Assembly: GCF_019336435.1 (NCBI RefSeq)
Contig: NZ_JAHWXQ010000002.1
Coordinates: 248,001 to 312,000, forward strand
Reading direction: 5' to 3'
Source of the DNA: Pontibacter populi
GTDB taxonomy: Bacteria > Bacteroidota > Bacteroidia > Cytophagales > Hymenobacteraceae
DNA: 64,000 nucleotides
Part shown: in pieces, positions 8,250-17,240 of the stretch
Layout: each line of letters opens with the position of its first letter
How positions within the stretch are numbered: the stretch's first letter is position 1
The notes under the pieces: generated by a model
What the model was told of the DNA's origin: nothing
Seen by the model: the letters and a program-made list of their open reading frames with translations, nothing else
The model's database searches: none
Position numbers and translations under genes: made by a program

Positions 8250-9624
8250 ACTTCTCCAGTCTTCGGTACAATGCCCCGCGCGACAGGCCTAATTCTTTTG
8301 CAGCCTTTGAGACATTACCGTCATGTTTCTCCAGCGCTCGCTGCACAGCTTCCCGTTCCAGATCGTCCAGGCGGCGGGCATCGTTTGAGGGTAAAGCTAT
8401 AGTTGCTGGAGTTTCTGATTCAGCTAAAAAGAAGAAATCATCGGCCTGCAGCTCCCGGTTATCACTCATAATAGAGGCACGCTCCAGTACATGCTGTAAC
8501 TCGCGCACATTACCCGGCCAACTATAGAGGCGAAGTCTGGCGAGGCCGCTATCGGAAAGTCGTTTTAAAGGCTGTTTGTACTTGCGTGCATAGACCCCTA
8601 AGAAATGCTCTGAAAAAACAGGAATATCATCAAGCCGGTTGCGTAACGGTGGCAGGTTAAGCTCCACTGTATTGATGCGATAAAGCAAATCCTGCCGGAA
8701 TTCATTTCGTGCCACCATCTCTTTTAATGGCATGTTGGTAGCACAGATCAGGCGTACATTAACGGGGGTTGGCTTGTTGGTCCCAACTCTAATCACTTCG
8801 CGGCGCTGCAGCACGGTCAGTAATTTTGCCTGCATGGCAAGCGATAAATTCCCGATCTCATCCAGGAACAACGTACCGCCATTGGCGGCTTCTATCCTAC
8901 CAACCCTGTCCTCTTTTGCATCGGTAAAAGCGCCTTTTTTGTGCCCGAATAATTCACTCTCGAACAGGGATTCTGTAACAGCGCCCATATCCACGGTAAC
9001 AAATACTTTATCGGCGCGGGAAGAGCGCTGGTGTATCGTTCGGGCAATCACTTCCTTGCCGGTTCCGTTTTCGCCTAGCAGTAAAATATCAGCATCTGTT
9101 TTAGCTACTTTATCAATAATAGAAAAAAGTTGCTGCATGGGCTGGCTGGTACCGGTAATGATATCTGAAGTTGAGTTGAGCTCCGCTGTAAGAGTCCGGT
9201 TCATTTCTTTAAGCTGAGATACTTCTTTATAGGAGCTCCGTAGTTTTGAGGCTGCCGAAAGCGTAGCAATCAATTTTTCGTTTTGCCAGGGTTTGAGCAC
9301 GAAGTCGGTTGCGCCTTCTTTTACTGCCCGCACAGCCATTTCCACATCGCCAAACGCGGTGATCATCACCACTACCGCCGACGGATCATATTTCAGGATT
9401 TCCTGTAGCCAGTAAAAACCTTCCTGCCCGCTGGTAATGTCCTGGCTATAGTTCATATCGAGTAGGATGATGTCGAACTCATAGTTGGTAAGCAGAAATG
9501 GAATTTTCTTCGGATTCTTCTCCATCACCACTTCTTTGGCATGTTTGCGCAGCAGCATTTTAGCAGAGAAAAGCACATCCTCGTTATCGTCAATTACCAG
9601 TATGCGTCCCAGGTTATTTTCCAT
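8239..9624 (-). CDS. Sigma-54-dependent response regulator (NtrC family)
   Basis: 461 residues with three domains. The receiver (1-125) has acidic pair D12/D13, phosphoacceptor D56 (IILLDMNYS) and K111. The AAA+ domain (about 155-380) has Walker A GENGTGKE (184-191) and Walker B TLFLDEIGNL. The Fis-type HTH at the C-terminus reads DGNVSKAAKELGLSRGALYR. The sigma-54 contact loop reads GAFTDA (231-236) rather than GAFTGA. It is encoded just ahead of its kinase and divergently from an ABC permease gene. The shared intergenic region holds two TGTCC-N6-GGACA palindromes and a -24/-12-like site, the probable targets of this regulator. Confidence 0.94.
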   Translation of the reverse strand: MENNLGRILVIDDNEDVLFSAKMLLRKHAKEVVMEKNPKKIPFLLTNYEFDIILLDMNYSQDITSGQEGFYWLQEILKYDPSAVVVMITAFGDVEMAVRAVKEGATDFVLKPWQNEKLIATLSAASKLRSSYKEVSQLKEMNRTLTAELNSTSDIITGTSQPMQQLFSIIDKVAKTDADILLLGENGTGKEVIARTIHQRSSRADKVFVTVDMGAVTESLFESELFGHKKGAFTDAKEDRVGRIEAANGGTLFLDEIGNLSLAMQAKLLTVLQRREVIRVGTNKPTPVNVRLICATNMPLKEMVARNEFRQDLLYRINTVELNLPPLRNRLDDIPVFSEHFLGVYARKYKQPLKRLSDSGLARLRLYSWPGNVRELQHVLERASIMSDNRELQADDFFFLAESETPATIALPSNDARRLDDLEREAVQRALEKHDGNVSKAAKELGLSRGALYRRLEKYEL

Positions 9625-9721
9625 GGCAGGTGGGTTATAGTTTATACTTTACAGTAAAATATTGTGCCAAGCTAATACAAGCGTAATTTATGGGAAATTA
9701 ACCGGAAAAAGTAGTACCTGC

Positions 9722-9758
9722 TGTCCATTGCCGGACAAATAGTGTCCACGCCCGGACA
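9722..9758. promoter_or_regulatory. Two tandem palindromic activator sites (TGTCC-N6-GGACA)
   Basis: 9722-9737 is TGTCC-ATTGCC-GGACA and 9743-9758 is TGTCC-ACGCCC-GGACA. Both are perfect inverted repeats, and their starts are exactly 21 bp apart (two helical turns), placing them on the same DNA face. They lie about 53 bp upstream of a sigma-54-like promoter and 98 bp from the start of the NtrC-like gene, the expected layout of enhancer sites. Confidence 0.75.
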
Positions 9759-9810
9759 GTATTTTATCTTCTAAGTTTGCTGGATGCGCAGGAATCGGGA
9801 TTTATAGATT

Positions 9811-9826
9811 TGGCACAGCACTTGGC
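9811..9826 (+). promoter_or_regulatory. Probable sigma-54 (-24/-12) promoter of the ABC permease gene
   Basis: TGGCACAGCACTTGGC matches the TGGCAC-N5-TTGCW consensus with correct spacing and a single mismatch in the -12 element (TTGG for TTGC). It faces the permease gene at 9888 and is preceded by two palindromic enhancer-like sites. Confidence 0.6.
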
Positions 9827-9887
9827 CTATAGGTTACAACCGATTTTACATTACGGACTTTTGATATAACTCCACATTCCTAAAACT

Positions 9888-12290
9888 ATGTTTAAGATCT
9901 ATTTTCTTACAGCTATACGGTCACTGGTCCGTAACAAAAGTTACAGCATCCTGAACATTGCCGGCCTGGCACTTGGAATTACCTGTAGCATCCTGCTTTT
10001 TCTGGTTATCCAGTACCAGCTCAGTTACGATGGGTTTCACACAAAAGCTGACAGAATATACCGTCTGGTTGTCTCCTTTCCGGAAACGAATTTTAATACG
10101 CCTGCTTCTCATTTCCCCTTAGCTGCAAACATGCGCAGCAACAGCAACTTAGGATTTGAAGAAGTAACTCAGATTAAAGGGGATGTAGGCGCACAAATAA
10201 ACATTCCGGCGAAAGGTACAGCTACCGGTAAAAAATTTCTGGTTGAAGAAAACATTGGGTTCATTGAGCCAAGCTTCTTCAATGTATTTAATTTTAATAC
10301 AGGTGCTGTTGATGTGAAGTCCCAGTTTTCGGAGCCTAACGTGGTGATACTAACCCAAACGCTTGCTGACAAGTTTTTCCCCGGCGAAAATGTAGTTGGA
10401 AAAGTGATCAGGTATAACAACCAGTACAACCTGAAAGTGGTCTCTGTAATGCCTGATATGCCTGGTAACACAGAGTTTCCGTTTGTGATGCTGGTATCTT
10501 ATGAAACTATAAGAAAGACACTGCCCACGGATTGGGGTAATTTATCAAGTGATCATCAGACATTTGTAGTTTTACCTGAAAAATTACCTGTTGCTGCAGC
10601 AGAAACGAACGTTAACCAGTTTGTCAGAAAGCATGCGCAGTCAGAGATTCCGGAAAAGGGTATTTTGTACTCTTTACAACCTTTAGAAGACATTCATTAT
10701 AACCCGAACTTTTATGGAGCTTTCGCTCAGACTCCTATTACGAAAGAACTGATCTGGGCCATGGCTATAGTTGGCATTGTGTTGCTTCTAACCGCCTGTA
10801 TAAACTTTATAAACCTTGCAACAGCACAAGCCATCAGACGCGCCAAAGAAGTTGGTGTACGCAAAGTAATGGGCAGCAGCCGCACACAATTGGTTGTGCA
10901 GTTTTTATGCGAAACCCTTTTAATAGTACTTTGTGCTACTTTTCTGTCAGTTATTCTCACGGAGCTGGCTTTACCCTACCTAAATACCCTACTCGACCTG
11001 CAGATAACTTTCAGTTTGTTTGATGATAAAGTACTGCTACTTTTCCTGCTAGTTCAAACGATACTGGTCACGCTTTTTGCCGGATTTTACCCTGCCTTTG
11101 TTTTATCGAGTTTCCAACCCATTACTGCATTGCGCAGCCGCATGAGTGTACAACGTTTTGGCGGCATATCCTTGCGCCAGGTGTTAGTGGTTATGCAATT
11201 CACCATTTGCCAGGTGCTCATCATTTGTACCCTCTTGGTAAATGAGCAAATGAACTTCTTCCGCAACAAATCCTTAGGCTTTAACAAGGAAGCAGTAATC
11301 ACCGTTTTTTTACCTCAAAGCACAGGAGATAAAATTCAGCCGCTGCGCCAGGAGTTATTAAGTAATCCCGCCATCAGGGAAATTAGCTTTGCCTCCGATG
11401 CTCCTTCCTCTGGCAACATCAGCTACGGTAACTTCTTCTATAATCATGCTGCAAAAGATGCCGATTTTCAGACACACAAAAAGTTTGTAGACCCTTACTA
11501 CTTTAGTTTGTTTGATATGAAGTTTCTGGCAGGCAAAGCGTATCCGAATGGCGACTCAATACATTACATGGTGATCAATGACACAATGCGTCGCAAGCTC
11601 GGCCTCAAAACACCGGAAGATGCCATCGGTAAACACCTATCATTAGGTGACAGAAGATTTGCCGGATCTATAGTTGGTGTGGTAGCTGATTTTCATCAGG
11701 CATCACTGGCATCGCCCATTGAGCCGATCATTATGACAAAAAACCCGGAAGCTTATAGTGTAATCTCTGCGAAAATTGACATGACCCAACAGAAAGAAGC
11801 GCTGCAGCACCTGGAAAAAGTTTGGGAGAAGGTCTACCCGGACGACGTATTTAATTATAAATACCTGGATGAATCTATAGCAGAGTTTTATGAGGATGAG
11901 GCCAGGCAAAATACTCTCTTCAAAGTATTTTCTCTGATTGCAATTTTTATTGGCTGCTTGGGTTTATATGGGCTGGTCGCGTTTATGGCTGCACAGCGCA
12001 CTAAAGAAGTAGGGATCCGAAAAGTGTTGGGTGCCTCCGTATTCAACATCACCGTACTGTTCTCCAAAGAATTTATTAAACTCGTTTTAATTGCCTTCGT
12101 GATCGCTGTTCCGATAGCCTACTATTTAATGAACTTATGGTTGCAGGACTTTACGTACCGGATTTCACTTGGGTACAGTGCATTTTTACTGGCAGGTGTG
12201 GCTACATTAACTATAGCACTACTCACGATGAGTACACAAGCAATAAAAGCAGCACTTACGAACCCTGTTATCTCGTTAAAGAGTGAATAG
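9888..12290 (+). CDS. ABC transporter permease, FtsX/MacB family (two-repeat type)
   Basis: 800 residues with the duplicated layout common in Bacteroidota. The N-terminus MFKIYFLTAIRSLVRNKSYS precedes the first TM helix (about 21-43). A MacB-type periplasmic domain follows, then three TM helices carrying RRAKEVGVRKVMGSSR after the first FtsX helix. A second periplasmic domain and final FtsX block follow, with QRTKEVGIRKVLGAS. Such permeases export lipoproteins, peptides or antimicrobials with a separate ATPase, which is not in this window. The divergent two-component genes and the enhancer/sigma-54 sites suggest induction by envelope stress or an antimicrobial, as an inference from layout. 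Confidence 0.92.
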   Translation: MFKIYFLTAIRSLVRNKSYSILNIAGLALGITCSILLFLVIQYQLSYDGFHTKADRIYRLVVSFPETNFNTPASHFPLAANMRSNSNLGFEEVTQIKGDVGAQINIPAKGTATGKKFLVEENIGFIEPSFFNVFNFNTGAVDVKSQFSEPNVVILTQTLADKFFPGENVVGKVIRYNNQYNLKVVSVMPDMPGNTEFPFVMLVSYETIRKTLPTDWGNLSSDHQTFVVLPEKLPVAAAETNVNQFVRKHAQSEIPEKGILYSLQPLEDIHYNPNFYGAFAQTPITKELIWAMAIVGIVLLLTACINFINLATAQAIRRAKEVGVRKVMGSSRTQLVVQFLCETLLIVLCATFLSVILTELALPYLNTLLDLQITFSLFDDKVLLLFLLVQTILVTLFAGFYPAFVLSSFQPITALRSRMSVQRFGGISLRQVLVVMQFTICQVLIICTLLVNEQMNFFRNKSLGFNKEAVITVFLPQSTGDKIQPLRQELLSNPAIREISFASDAPSSGNISYGNFFYNHAAKDADFQTHKKFVDPYYFSLFDMKFLAGKAYPNGDSIHYMVINDTMRRKLGLKTPEDAIGKHLSLGDRRFAGSIVGVVADFHQASLASPIEPIIMTKNPEAYSVISAKIDMTQQKEALQHLEKVWEKVYPDDVFNYKYLDESIAEFYEDEARQNTLFKVFSLIAIFIGCLGLYGLVAFMAAQRTKEVGIRKVLGASVFNITVLFSKEFIKLVLIAFVIAVPIAYYLMNLWLQDFTYRISLGYSAFLLAGVATLTIALLTMSTQAIKAALTNPVISLKSE

Positions 12291-12388
12291 TTTTGAGTTT
12301 TGCTGCTCAACCATGAAGGAGTAGCAAAAATTTCTACCTGAGATACAACTAGATAGCCTTGTGCTTTAAAAAATTAGTGAGGCAAGTA

Positions 12389-12418
12389 TTGCAGTTTAGT
12401 TTCAGTCCCCTATATTTG
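12389..12418 (+). promoter_or_regulatory. Bacteroidota-type promoter of tRNA-Glu
   Basis: TTG (12389-12391), a 19-bp spacer and TATATTTG (12411-12418) fit the -33/-7 consensus exactly. The tRNA begins 20 bp downstream of the -7 box. Confidence 0.8.
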
Positions 12419-12437
12419 CACCACAATTCATTAGCAC

Positions 12438-12509
12438 GGTCCGTTCGTCTAGGGGTTAGGACTTCAGATTTTCATTCTGGCAACAGGGGTTCGATTCCCC
12501 TACGGACTA
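12438..12509 (+). tRNA. tRNA-Glu (anticodon TTC)
   Basis: 72-nt cloverleaf: acceptor GGTCCGT/ACGGACT (G-U at 1-72), D arm GTCTAGGGGTTAGGAC, anticodon arm TCAGA-TTTTCAT-TCTGG with anticodon TTC, T arm CAGGGGTTCGATTCCCCT, discriminator A. CCA is not encoded. Its 3' half is read on the opposite strand as the last codons of the serine recombinase gene, so it is the probable attachment site of the adjacent element. Confidence 0.95.
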
Positions 12510-14253
12510 CTGAAAGGGAAAAGTGATTATTTTGATCGCTTTTCCCTTTTTCTTTTTCCACTAAAAACTGCTGCACGAGGCTGGAAAGGGCGAAAAATCC
12601 ATTTACCCGTTGGGTTCGATAACCCTCCATTTCACGGTCAAAATACACACCTTCGGGAAACATCATCGCTTGCAGTTGTTTACGTCCTTGCACAGTTGCT
12701 TTACTCCATGATTGTGAGACAGTTACCGCTTTTTCCAAGCCCATTTTAATGAACTCTTTTGGGTTCGATAAGCCTGAGGCGCACTTTTCCAGATTCTGCT
12801 CGATTTCCAGCAGCTCGGCTTTCAGTTCCGAGCTGAACTTTACGAAGAGGTCTTTCTCTATTTCCCCAAAAGCGTAGCGCCGCTCTAGCATGTCCAGTTT
12901 CTTTTTCAACTCGGTATGCTGCATAGTCAATCGCTTCTCTTCGCTGCGACTTTCTTGGGTTAACTTACGATAAGTCTCTTCCATGATCTCAGCAAGCTTC
13001 GCTAAATACCTGGGATCGACTTCTAATTCTGATAAAAAGCCTTCGTACAGGTTGTGCATCTTATTAGCATTACGATTGAGTTTACAGCCTAGGGTATTGC
13101 ACTTGTAGTAATGGATCTGCTTTTTCTTCATCTCGTAACCCGTAAGCGGCTTACGGCAGCTACCACACTTGATGTGATGGCGTAGGGGCAGTTCTTCGTC
13201 TTCTTTCACCTGGGTGTAGCCATGGGCATTCTGGGCCTGCAAGCCATTTACCTTTAAAAATAGCTGGCGCGTGATTAAAGGCTCGTGCTGGCCTTCTACC
13301 ACTTCGCCGTCTTCCAGTAAGCCATGCGAGATCAAACCGCAGTAGAAGGGGTTTTTAAAGAGTTTGGTGATGGTTTGGTTATATAATACCAAGCCTTGTG
13401 TTTTCAAGCGCTTAATAATGTCGGTATTACTTAACCCCTGTTCAGCTTTCAGCTGAAAAGCCAGGCGAATAAGTTTACCGGTCTTGTTAGGCTTTAAAAC
13501 CACGTCTTTACCCACAATTACTTTATCATAGCCCATCGGTACCTTTCCTACCCACAAACCACGTCTAACGCGCGCCTCCATGCCCGTCATACACTTTTCT
13601 CTTCTTTGGTCATTATCAAACTGCGAGAAGAGAAATTGGATACCCTGCTGTAACTTACCAGCTGCGGTCTGGGTATCCACTGGCTGGGTGACAGCTACTA
13701 CCGAGATACCCATGCGCCCTAATTCATCCACGATACCAATGGCCGAAGAGCCGGTACGAGAAAAGCGATCGTGCGAGTAGACAATGATGTGGCCTACCCG
13801 GAGCTTACTTTTCTTTACAAACTCCAGCATTTTCTGAAACTCCTTGCGCTCGTCAGATTTCGCGCTTTCATAGGTGCCACCGAATTTGCCTACCACCTGG
13901 TAGCCGTGGCGCTCGGCATAAGCCGTACAGCGCTCTAACTGGGTGGATAAGCTTTGGTTTGTCTCGGCCTGCTCTTTGGTGGATACGCGTGTGTAAATGA
14001 TAGCTACCTTGCCCCGTGGCGTGGCTTTCTTGCTGCCCTTCTGCAGTGGCCGTGCATAGATGCTTAGGTCATTCCCTTTCCCTGCAGTAGCCCGAAGCGC
14101 TGAAGGCTTTTTAACTGATGTCATCTTGTTAACAACAGCCTTGGTTTTAGCTTTAGCTTTTGAAGTTGTTGACTTAGCTGATTTAGGTGATTTCTTGGCT
14201 TTCGGTGCAGCCTTAGCTACTTCAAGCACGGCTGCGGTGGTTTGCTTTTTCAT
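12472..14253 (-). CDS. Large serine recombinase (integrase of a tRNA-Glu-associated element)
   Basis: 593 residues. A Lys/Ala/Ser-rich, histone-H1-like N-terminal extension (1-45) precedes the resolvase domain (IIYTRVSTKEQ with nucleophile S91; HIIVYSHDRFSRTG). A recombinase domain follows (RRGLWVGKVPMGYDKV), then a zinc ribbon near 362-395 (CGSCRKPLTGYE...CNTLGCKLNR) and a C-terminal coiled coil (about 430-510). The last 12 codons (VVRRGIEPLLPE) are the complement of the tRNA-Glu 3' half, and the codons before them cross the tRNA terminator. The gene therefore ends inside its likely att site, the classic arrangement of an integrated element. ATG at 14253 is used; a second Met at residue 44 would drop the basic extension. 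Confidence 0.93.
   Translation of the reverse strand: MKKQTTAAVLEVAKAAPKAKKSPKSAKSTTSKAKAKTKAVVNKMTSVKKPSALRATAGKGNDLSIYARPLQKGSKKATPRGKVAIIYTRVSTKEQAETNQSLSTQLERCTAYAERHGYQVVGKFGGTYESAKSDERKEFQKMLEFVKKSKLRVGHIIVYSHDRFSRTGSSAIGIVDELGRMGISVVAVTQPVDTQTAAGKLQQGIQFLFSQFDNDQRREKCMTGMEARVRRGLWVGKVPMGYDKVIVGKDVVLKPNKTGKLIRLAFQLKAEQGLSNTDIIKRLKTQGLVLYNQTITKLFKNPFYCGLISHGLLEDGEVVEGQHEPLITRQLFLKVNGLQAQNAHGYTQVKEDEELPLRHHIKCGSCRKPLTGYEMKKKQIHYYKCNTLGCKLNRNANKMHNLYEGFLSELEVDPRYLAKLAEIMEETYRKLTQESRSEEKRLTMQHTELKKKLDMLERRYAFGEIEKDLFVKFSSELKAELLEIEQNLEKCASGLSNPKEFIKMGLEKAVTVSQSWSKATVQGRKQLQAMMFPEGVYFDREMEGYRTQRVNGFFALSSLVQQFLVEKEKGKSDQNNHFSLSVVRRGIEPLLPE
12513..12549 (+). terminator. Terminator of tRNA-Glu, overlapped by recombinase coding sequence
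   Basis: A 15-bp stem, AAAGGGAAAAGTGAT / ATCGCTTTTCCCTTT (one G-T pair), with a 7-nt loop and further T residues, starts 4 bp after the tRNA. It lies wholly inside the 3' coding part of the recombinase on the other strand. Confidence 0.75.
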
Positions 14254-14264
14254 GTTCTGTCGGG

Positions 14265-14696
14265 TTAACGGGAAAGGGATTCTGTTACTTTTTTGTTACT
14301 CTTGCCTTTCGGCTTTTGCACTTTAGCTGACTTAACTCCTAATTCAGCTACATCATCTATAGTTGCTATCAGCTGTTCAGCTAAGTGCTGGTTGAAAACC
14401 CAGGCCGAAAAGCGCAGTATAAAATCTATTTGTTCTTCGGCTTCGTCTTCAGTTAAATCTTCCAGCCCCGGTGTTTGCCTAAGCTCGCGTACATGGCGCT
14501 CTATTGTTTCTACTTCTTCTGAGAGCTGTTTATAGTAGCTATCATAGCCACTTTGCAGTTCCTCTTCAGGTTGTGCGGTTGCAGCAAGGGTATTGATGCT
14601 GCTAGATCCTTCTACATTTTGTTTACTCTTTGGTCTTTGGTTTTTCTGTTGTTGGTTTTTAGTTAAGGTTTTCACTTTTGTATTTGCCAGTGCCAC
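14265..14696 (-). CDS. Small basic/coiled-coil protein of the integrated element, unknown function
   Basis: 143 residues. The N-terminus is Lys/Gln/Asn-rich (TKNQQQKNQRPKSKQN), the middle is acidic and helical with coiled-coil character (YKQLSEEVETIERHVRELR; DEAEEQIDFILRFSAWVFNQHL), and the C-terminus is again Lys-rich. It ends 11 bp before the recombinase start in the same direction, so it is probably co-transcribed and may be an accessory (directionality or DNA-binding) factor. No family is recognised, and that role is a guess from position and charge. Confidence 0.65.
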   Translation of the reverse strand: MALANTKVKTLTKNQQQKNQRPKSKQNVEGSSSINTLAATAQPEEELQSGYDSYYKQLSEEVETIERHVRELRQTPGLEDLTEDEAEEQIDFILRFSAWVFNQHLAEQLIATIDDVAELGVKSAKVQKPKGKSNKKVTESLSR

Positions 14697-14803
14697 AAGT
14701 CCGGGGCAACCGGTACCAGGGCGGGCTATACTTTAGAGTGCGGGTCAACCGCTACCCTTGGCTCCTGCCTGATCAGTGCCAGGCAAGAGTAAGCGAATAG
14801 GTA

Positions 14804-15745
14804 TTAAATTCTACGACGGTGTTCTTTGGTAAACTTAAGCTTCGAACCACCCCGGTTTTCGAGCTCCACGGATTGATAATTCTTCAATGCCAGTGTTTCG
14901 ATCAGTTGCTTTGACATGCGTTCATCCAGCAGGCCATCTGATGTTGTGCGCAGCGTGATCTGACGCTTTTCATCAAAGGTGATGGTGACCTGCCGAAAGG
15001 TTTTGTTGCGAATGGCTCGCACGACCTGCAATTCTTCTTCTGAGAGCAACGATAAACGCGGAATATAATCGGTTTTGTCTTCGTCCAAAATAAAAGCAGC
15101 CAGGTGCTGGGTAATGGACAGAAACACATGTGTTCTACCCAGCAGCACTTGCGCTTCAGGACCCATGCCCTGCATCTCGTCCAGCCACGGTGCCAGATCG
15201 CCCGAAGGGAAGATCAGGATGCCCGCTTCCTGCTTTCGATACAATGCCGAATACACCAGCGTTTCAAGCAGCGAAAACTGTATGTCATAGTTTGCTTGTG
15301 CTGCCTGTGTCTGCCCGCTTAGGTATTCTTCTATCCAGGCATCTGCTAGCTTCGGGGGCATCGTTTTAATCAACTCTTCCCGGAGCTTTGCAATCAGTTC
15401 TGGTGTCAGGGCTTCTGCTGGAAACTCCTGCACACCGAACAGGTATTCGCGTACCGCTTTTACCCGTGCCAGCGGCAAACCCAGCTCCCGTAGTTCTTTG
15501 GCCATCTTTAGCCACAGGTACTCCAGAAACGAAAGCTTGGTCCAGGCCTGCTCTTCCGTTTTTGGGGCCAGCCCGGCTTTCTTCCAGTCCACGTAAAGCT
15601 TGGGCGCTATACCGGTTTGCTTTAAGGAAAAGATCGGCTCGCGAAGCTTTTCATACAACTCAGGTAGTTGCTCCATTTCCTGCAGGTCCAGCTGCAAAGC
15701 GAAATCTTCTGTACTGGTTTCTGGCTGTGGTGTCTCCTCTCTCAT
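14804..15745 (-). CDS. MerR-like HTH protein of the integrated element
   Basis: 313 residues. Residues ~50-105 resemble a MerR winged-helix: LYVDWKKAGLAP, an insertion, then LSFLEYLWLKMAKELRELG and LPLARVKAVREYLF, matching the 'lRelGlsleeIkelL' part of MerR proteins. The remainder is helical and unrecognised, with a conserved-looking C-terminus ending in KLKFTKEHRRRI. It lies upstream of the recombinase genes on the same strand and borders the TTCCG/CGGAA repeat block, so it could regulate the element or bind that block. It has no effector domain typical of metal-sensing MerR proteins. Confidence 0.6.
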   Translation of the reverse strand: MREETPQPETSTEDFALQLDLQEMEQLPELYEKLREPIFSLKQTGIAPKLYVDWKKAGLAPKTEEQAWTKLSFLEYLWLKMAKELRELGLPLARVKAVREYLFGVQEFPAEALTPELIAKLREELIKTMPPKLADAWIEEYLSGQTQAAQANYDIQFSLLETLVYSALYRKQEAGILIFPSGDLAPWLDEMQGMGPEAQVLLGRTHVFLSITQHLAAFILDEDKTDYIPRLSLLSEEELQVVRAIRNKTFRQVTITFDEKRQITLRTTSDGLLDERMSKQLIETLALKNYQSVELENRGGSKLKFTKEHRRRI

Positions 15746-15919
15746 GGGCAGTTAAATACTATATTTTACCCAAAGGTAATATTTAGATTTAACTATACAA
15801 CAACTTTGTAATATTTGTTTTATTTCAGGATAAAATATTTTTATGAACTAGTCTATGAGCCAGAAACAGCGACGTTAGTAGTCATAAAAGAAAGTACTAA
15901 AAAACTGAAAACGGATCTC

Positions 15920-15937
15920 GCGTGTGCGCATACACGC
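15920..15937. repeat. Inverted repeat GCGTGT-GCGCAT-ACACGC with GCGCA iterations
   Basis: A perfect 6-bp-arm palindrome in otherwise AT-rich DNA. GCGCA/TGCGC words recur in the next 30 bp (to about 15960) and again at 16097-16105. It could be an operator for the adjacent MerR-like gene, whose start is 175 bp away. Confidence 0.5.
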
Positions 15938-16005
15938 GCACATGATGCGCAGGCGGGCGCGATTATAGAAGTGTTAATGCTAGTTGCGGAGGTAGAAAAC
16001 AAGGC

Positions 16006-16862
16006 CGGAAAAGCAGTATTTATGGTACCCATCCACCAATTCCGTAACTTAACTTCAAACACATGCTTTGCGAACAATTTTACGGAAAGCTAAGTTGCGT
16101 GCGCACAAGTAGTTACACACACTTTTTAGTATACTGAAAACAGGAAATTCAAAGGCCGGAGTATGGGGTTTTTACGTGCGTAAATACGCCGGAAACGATA
16201 GTTTTCAGATCTAAATGACGGAATCTCCAAAATCACCTTCCGCAACAAGCTTACGGAAAAGTTGTTAGATCAAGAAACTATAGCAAGCTTAAATAACGGC
16301 GTATCAATTAGTTATAACAATATTTTGAACCCAGAAAATAGACAAAAATAGCGTGTTCCGGTGTTCCGTACTTCCAGGCTCAAAAATGAACTATACAACC
16401 TTCGTCCTGCAGCGCAAAATTTCACTGTCTATTCTCATGGTAAAATACTACAAATACCATGTGCTTACCCATTAAATAAGTGCGACGGAATAAAGTACGG
16501 TAAAAAGCGGTAAATCCGTACGCGGAAAACACTTTGTAGCCCTACCGAAACAACATGTTTTGTGATCTATAAAAACTCCGCCAAATCATTTAATTTCCGG
16601 CAGTTAAACTATAGGCTGGATCACGTTTCGTTACGGAACATTTTTCCGTAGCCGGAAAGCCTGTTACAGAAAGTTACACGCATTTCCGGCCACTCTTTTT
16701 GTTCTGCACTTCTTATATTTTTTAGATTACTTTGCTACGGTAAAAGTGGCTATTTCCGTAAGCGGACTATAGCTATTTTTACCGCAAGTTTCCAAGCCAG
16801 TGAATCAAGGCCTGAAATCACAAATTTCCGCAGTACGGAGTAGACTGTTTCCACGGTTTCCG
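16006..16862. repeat. Dense TTCCG/CGGAA word cluster (iteron-like), non-coding
   Basis: In 857 bp I count 19 TTCCG or CGGAA words, on both strands, many extended to TTCCGTA or TACGGAA. Starts are 16006, 16040, 16083, 16190, 16219, 16238, 16254, 16356, 16364, 16486, 16523, 16595, 16634, 16644, 16653, 16684, 16754, 16826 and 16858. About one would be expected by chance at this base composition. No credible ORF covers the block. The rest of the gene-free stretch, 15746-17240, shows nothing else I can name. Iteron-like clusters usually bind a replication, transfer or recombination protein; which applies here is unknown. Confidence 0.8.
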
Positions 16863-17240
16863 GCACAAATTTTCAGATTTATATACTCCTGTTTTAATCC
16901 AACTATAGCACTCATTTTTAAGGTCTGATATCGGATTCTTTACCCTTTTTACAAAATAACCTAAAACACTACATCACTCAGTTGCATTTTCACAAGCCAG
17001 CATCAACTTTAAACTGTACTACAACCTCGGCTCCTATCCTACTGCTAAATGTCTCTATAAGCACAGCATTTTGGCTGTACCTTACCTGTTAATTGACATA
17101 CGCTGCAGTAGGTTCAAATGACCGTTAACATGCTAAGCAGTTCAAACTCATTCTATTTGTTTGTCCAAGCAAAACGCACCTTTGTACTTTGTAACTTCAC
17201 GGATTACAATAGATTTATGTGATACCAAAATAACAGCCTT

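Noticed and set aside
15815..16093. 92-codon plus-strand frame next to the TTCCG/CGGAA block
   Set aside because: It has only a TTG start, an internal Met far downstream, overlaps the palindrome and first repeat words, and has no recognisable similarity. The residues look somewhat protein-like, so a decayed gene cannot be excluded.
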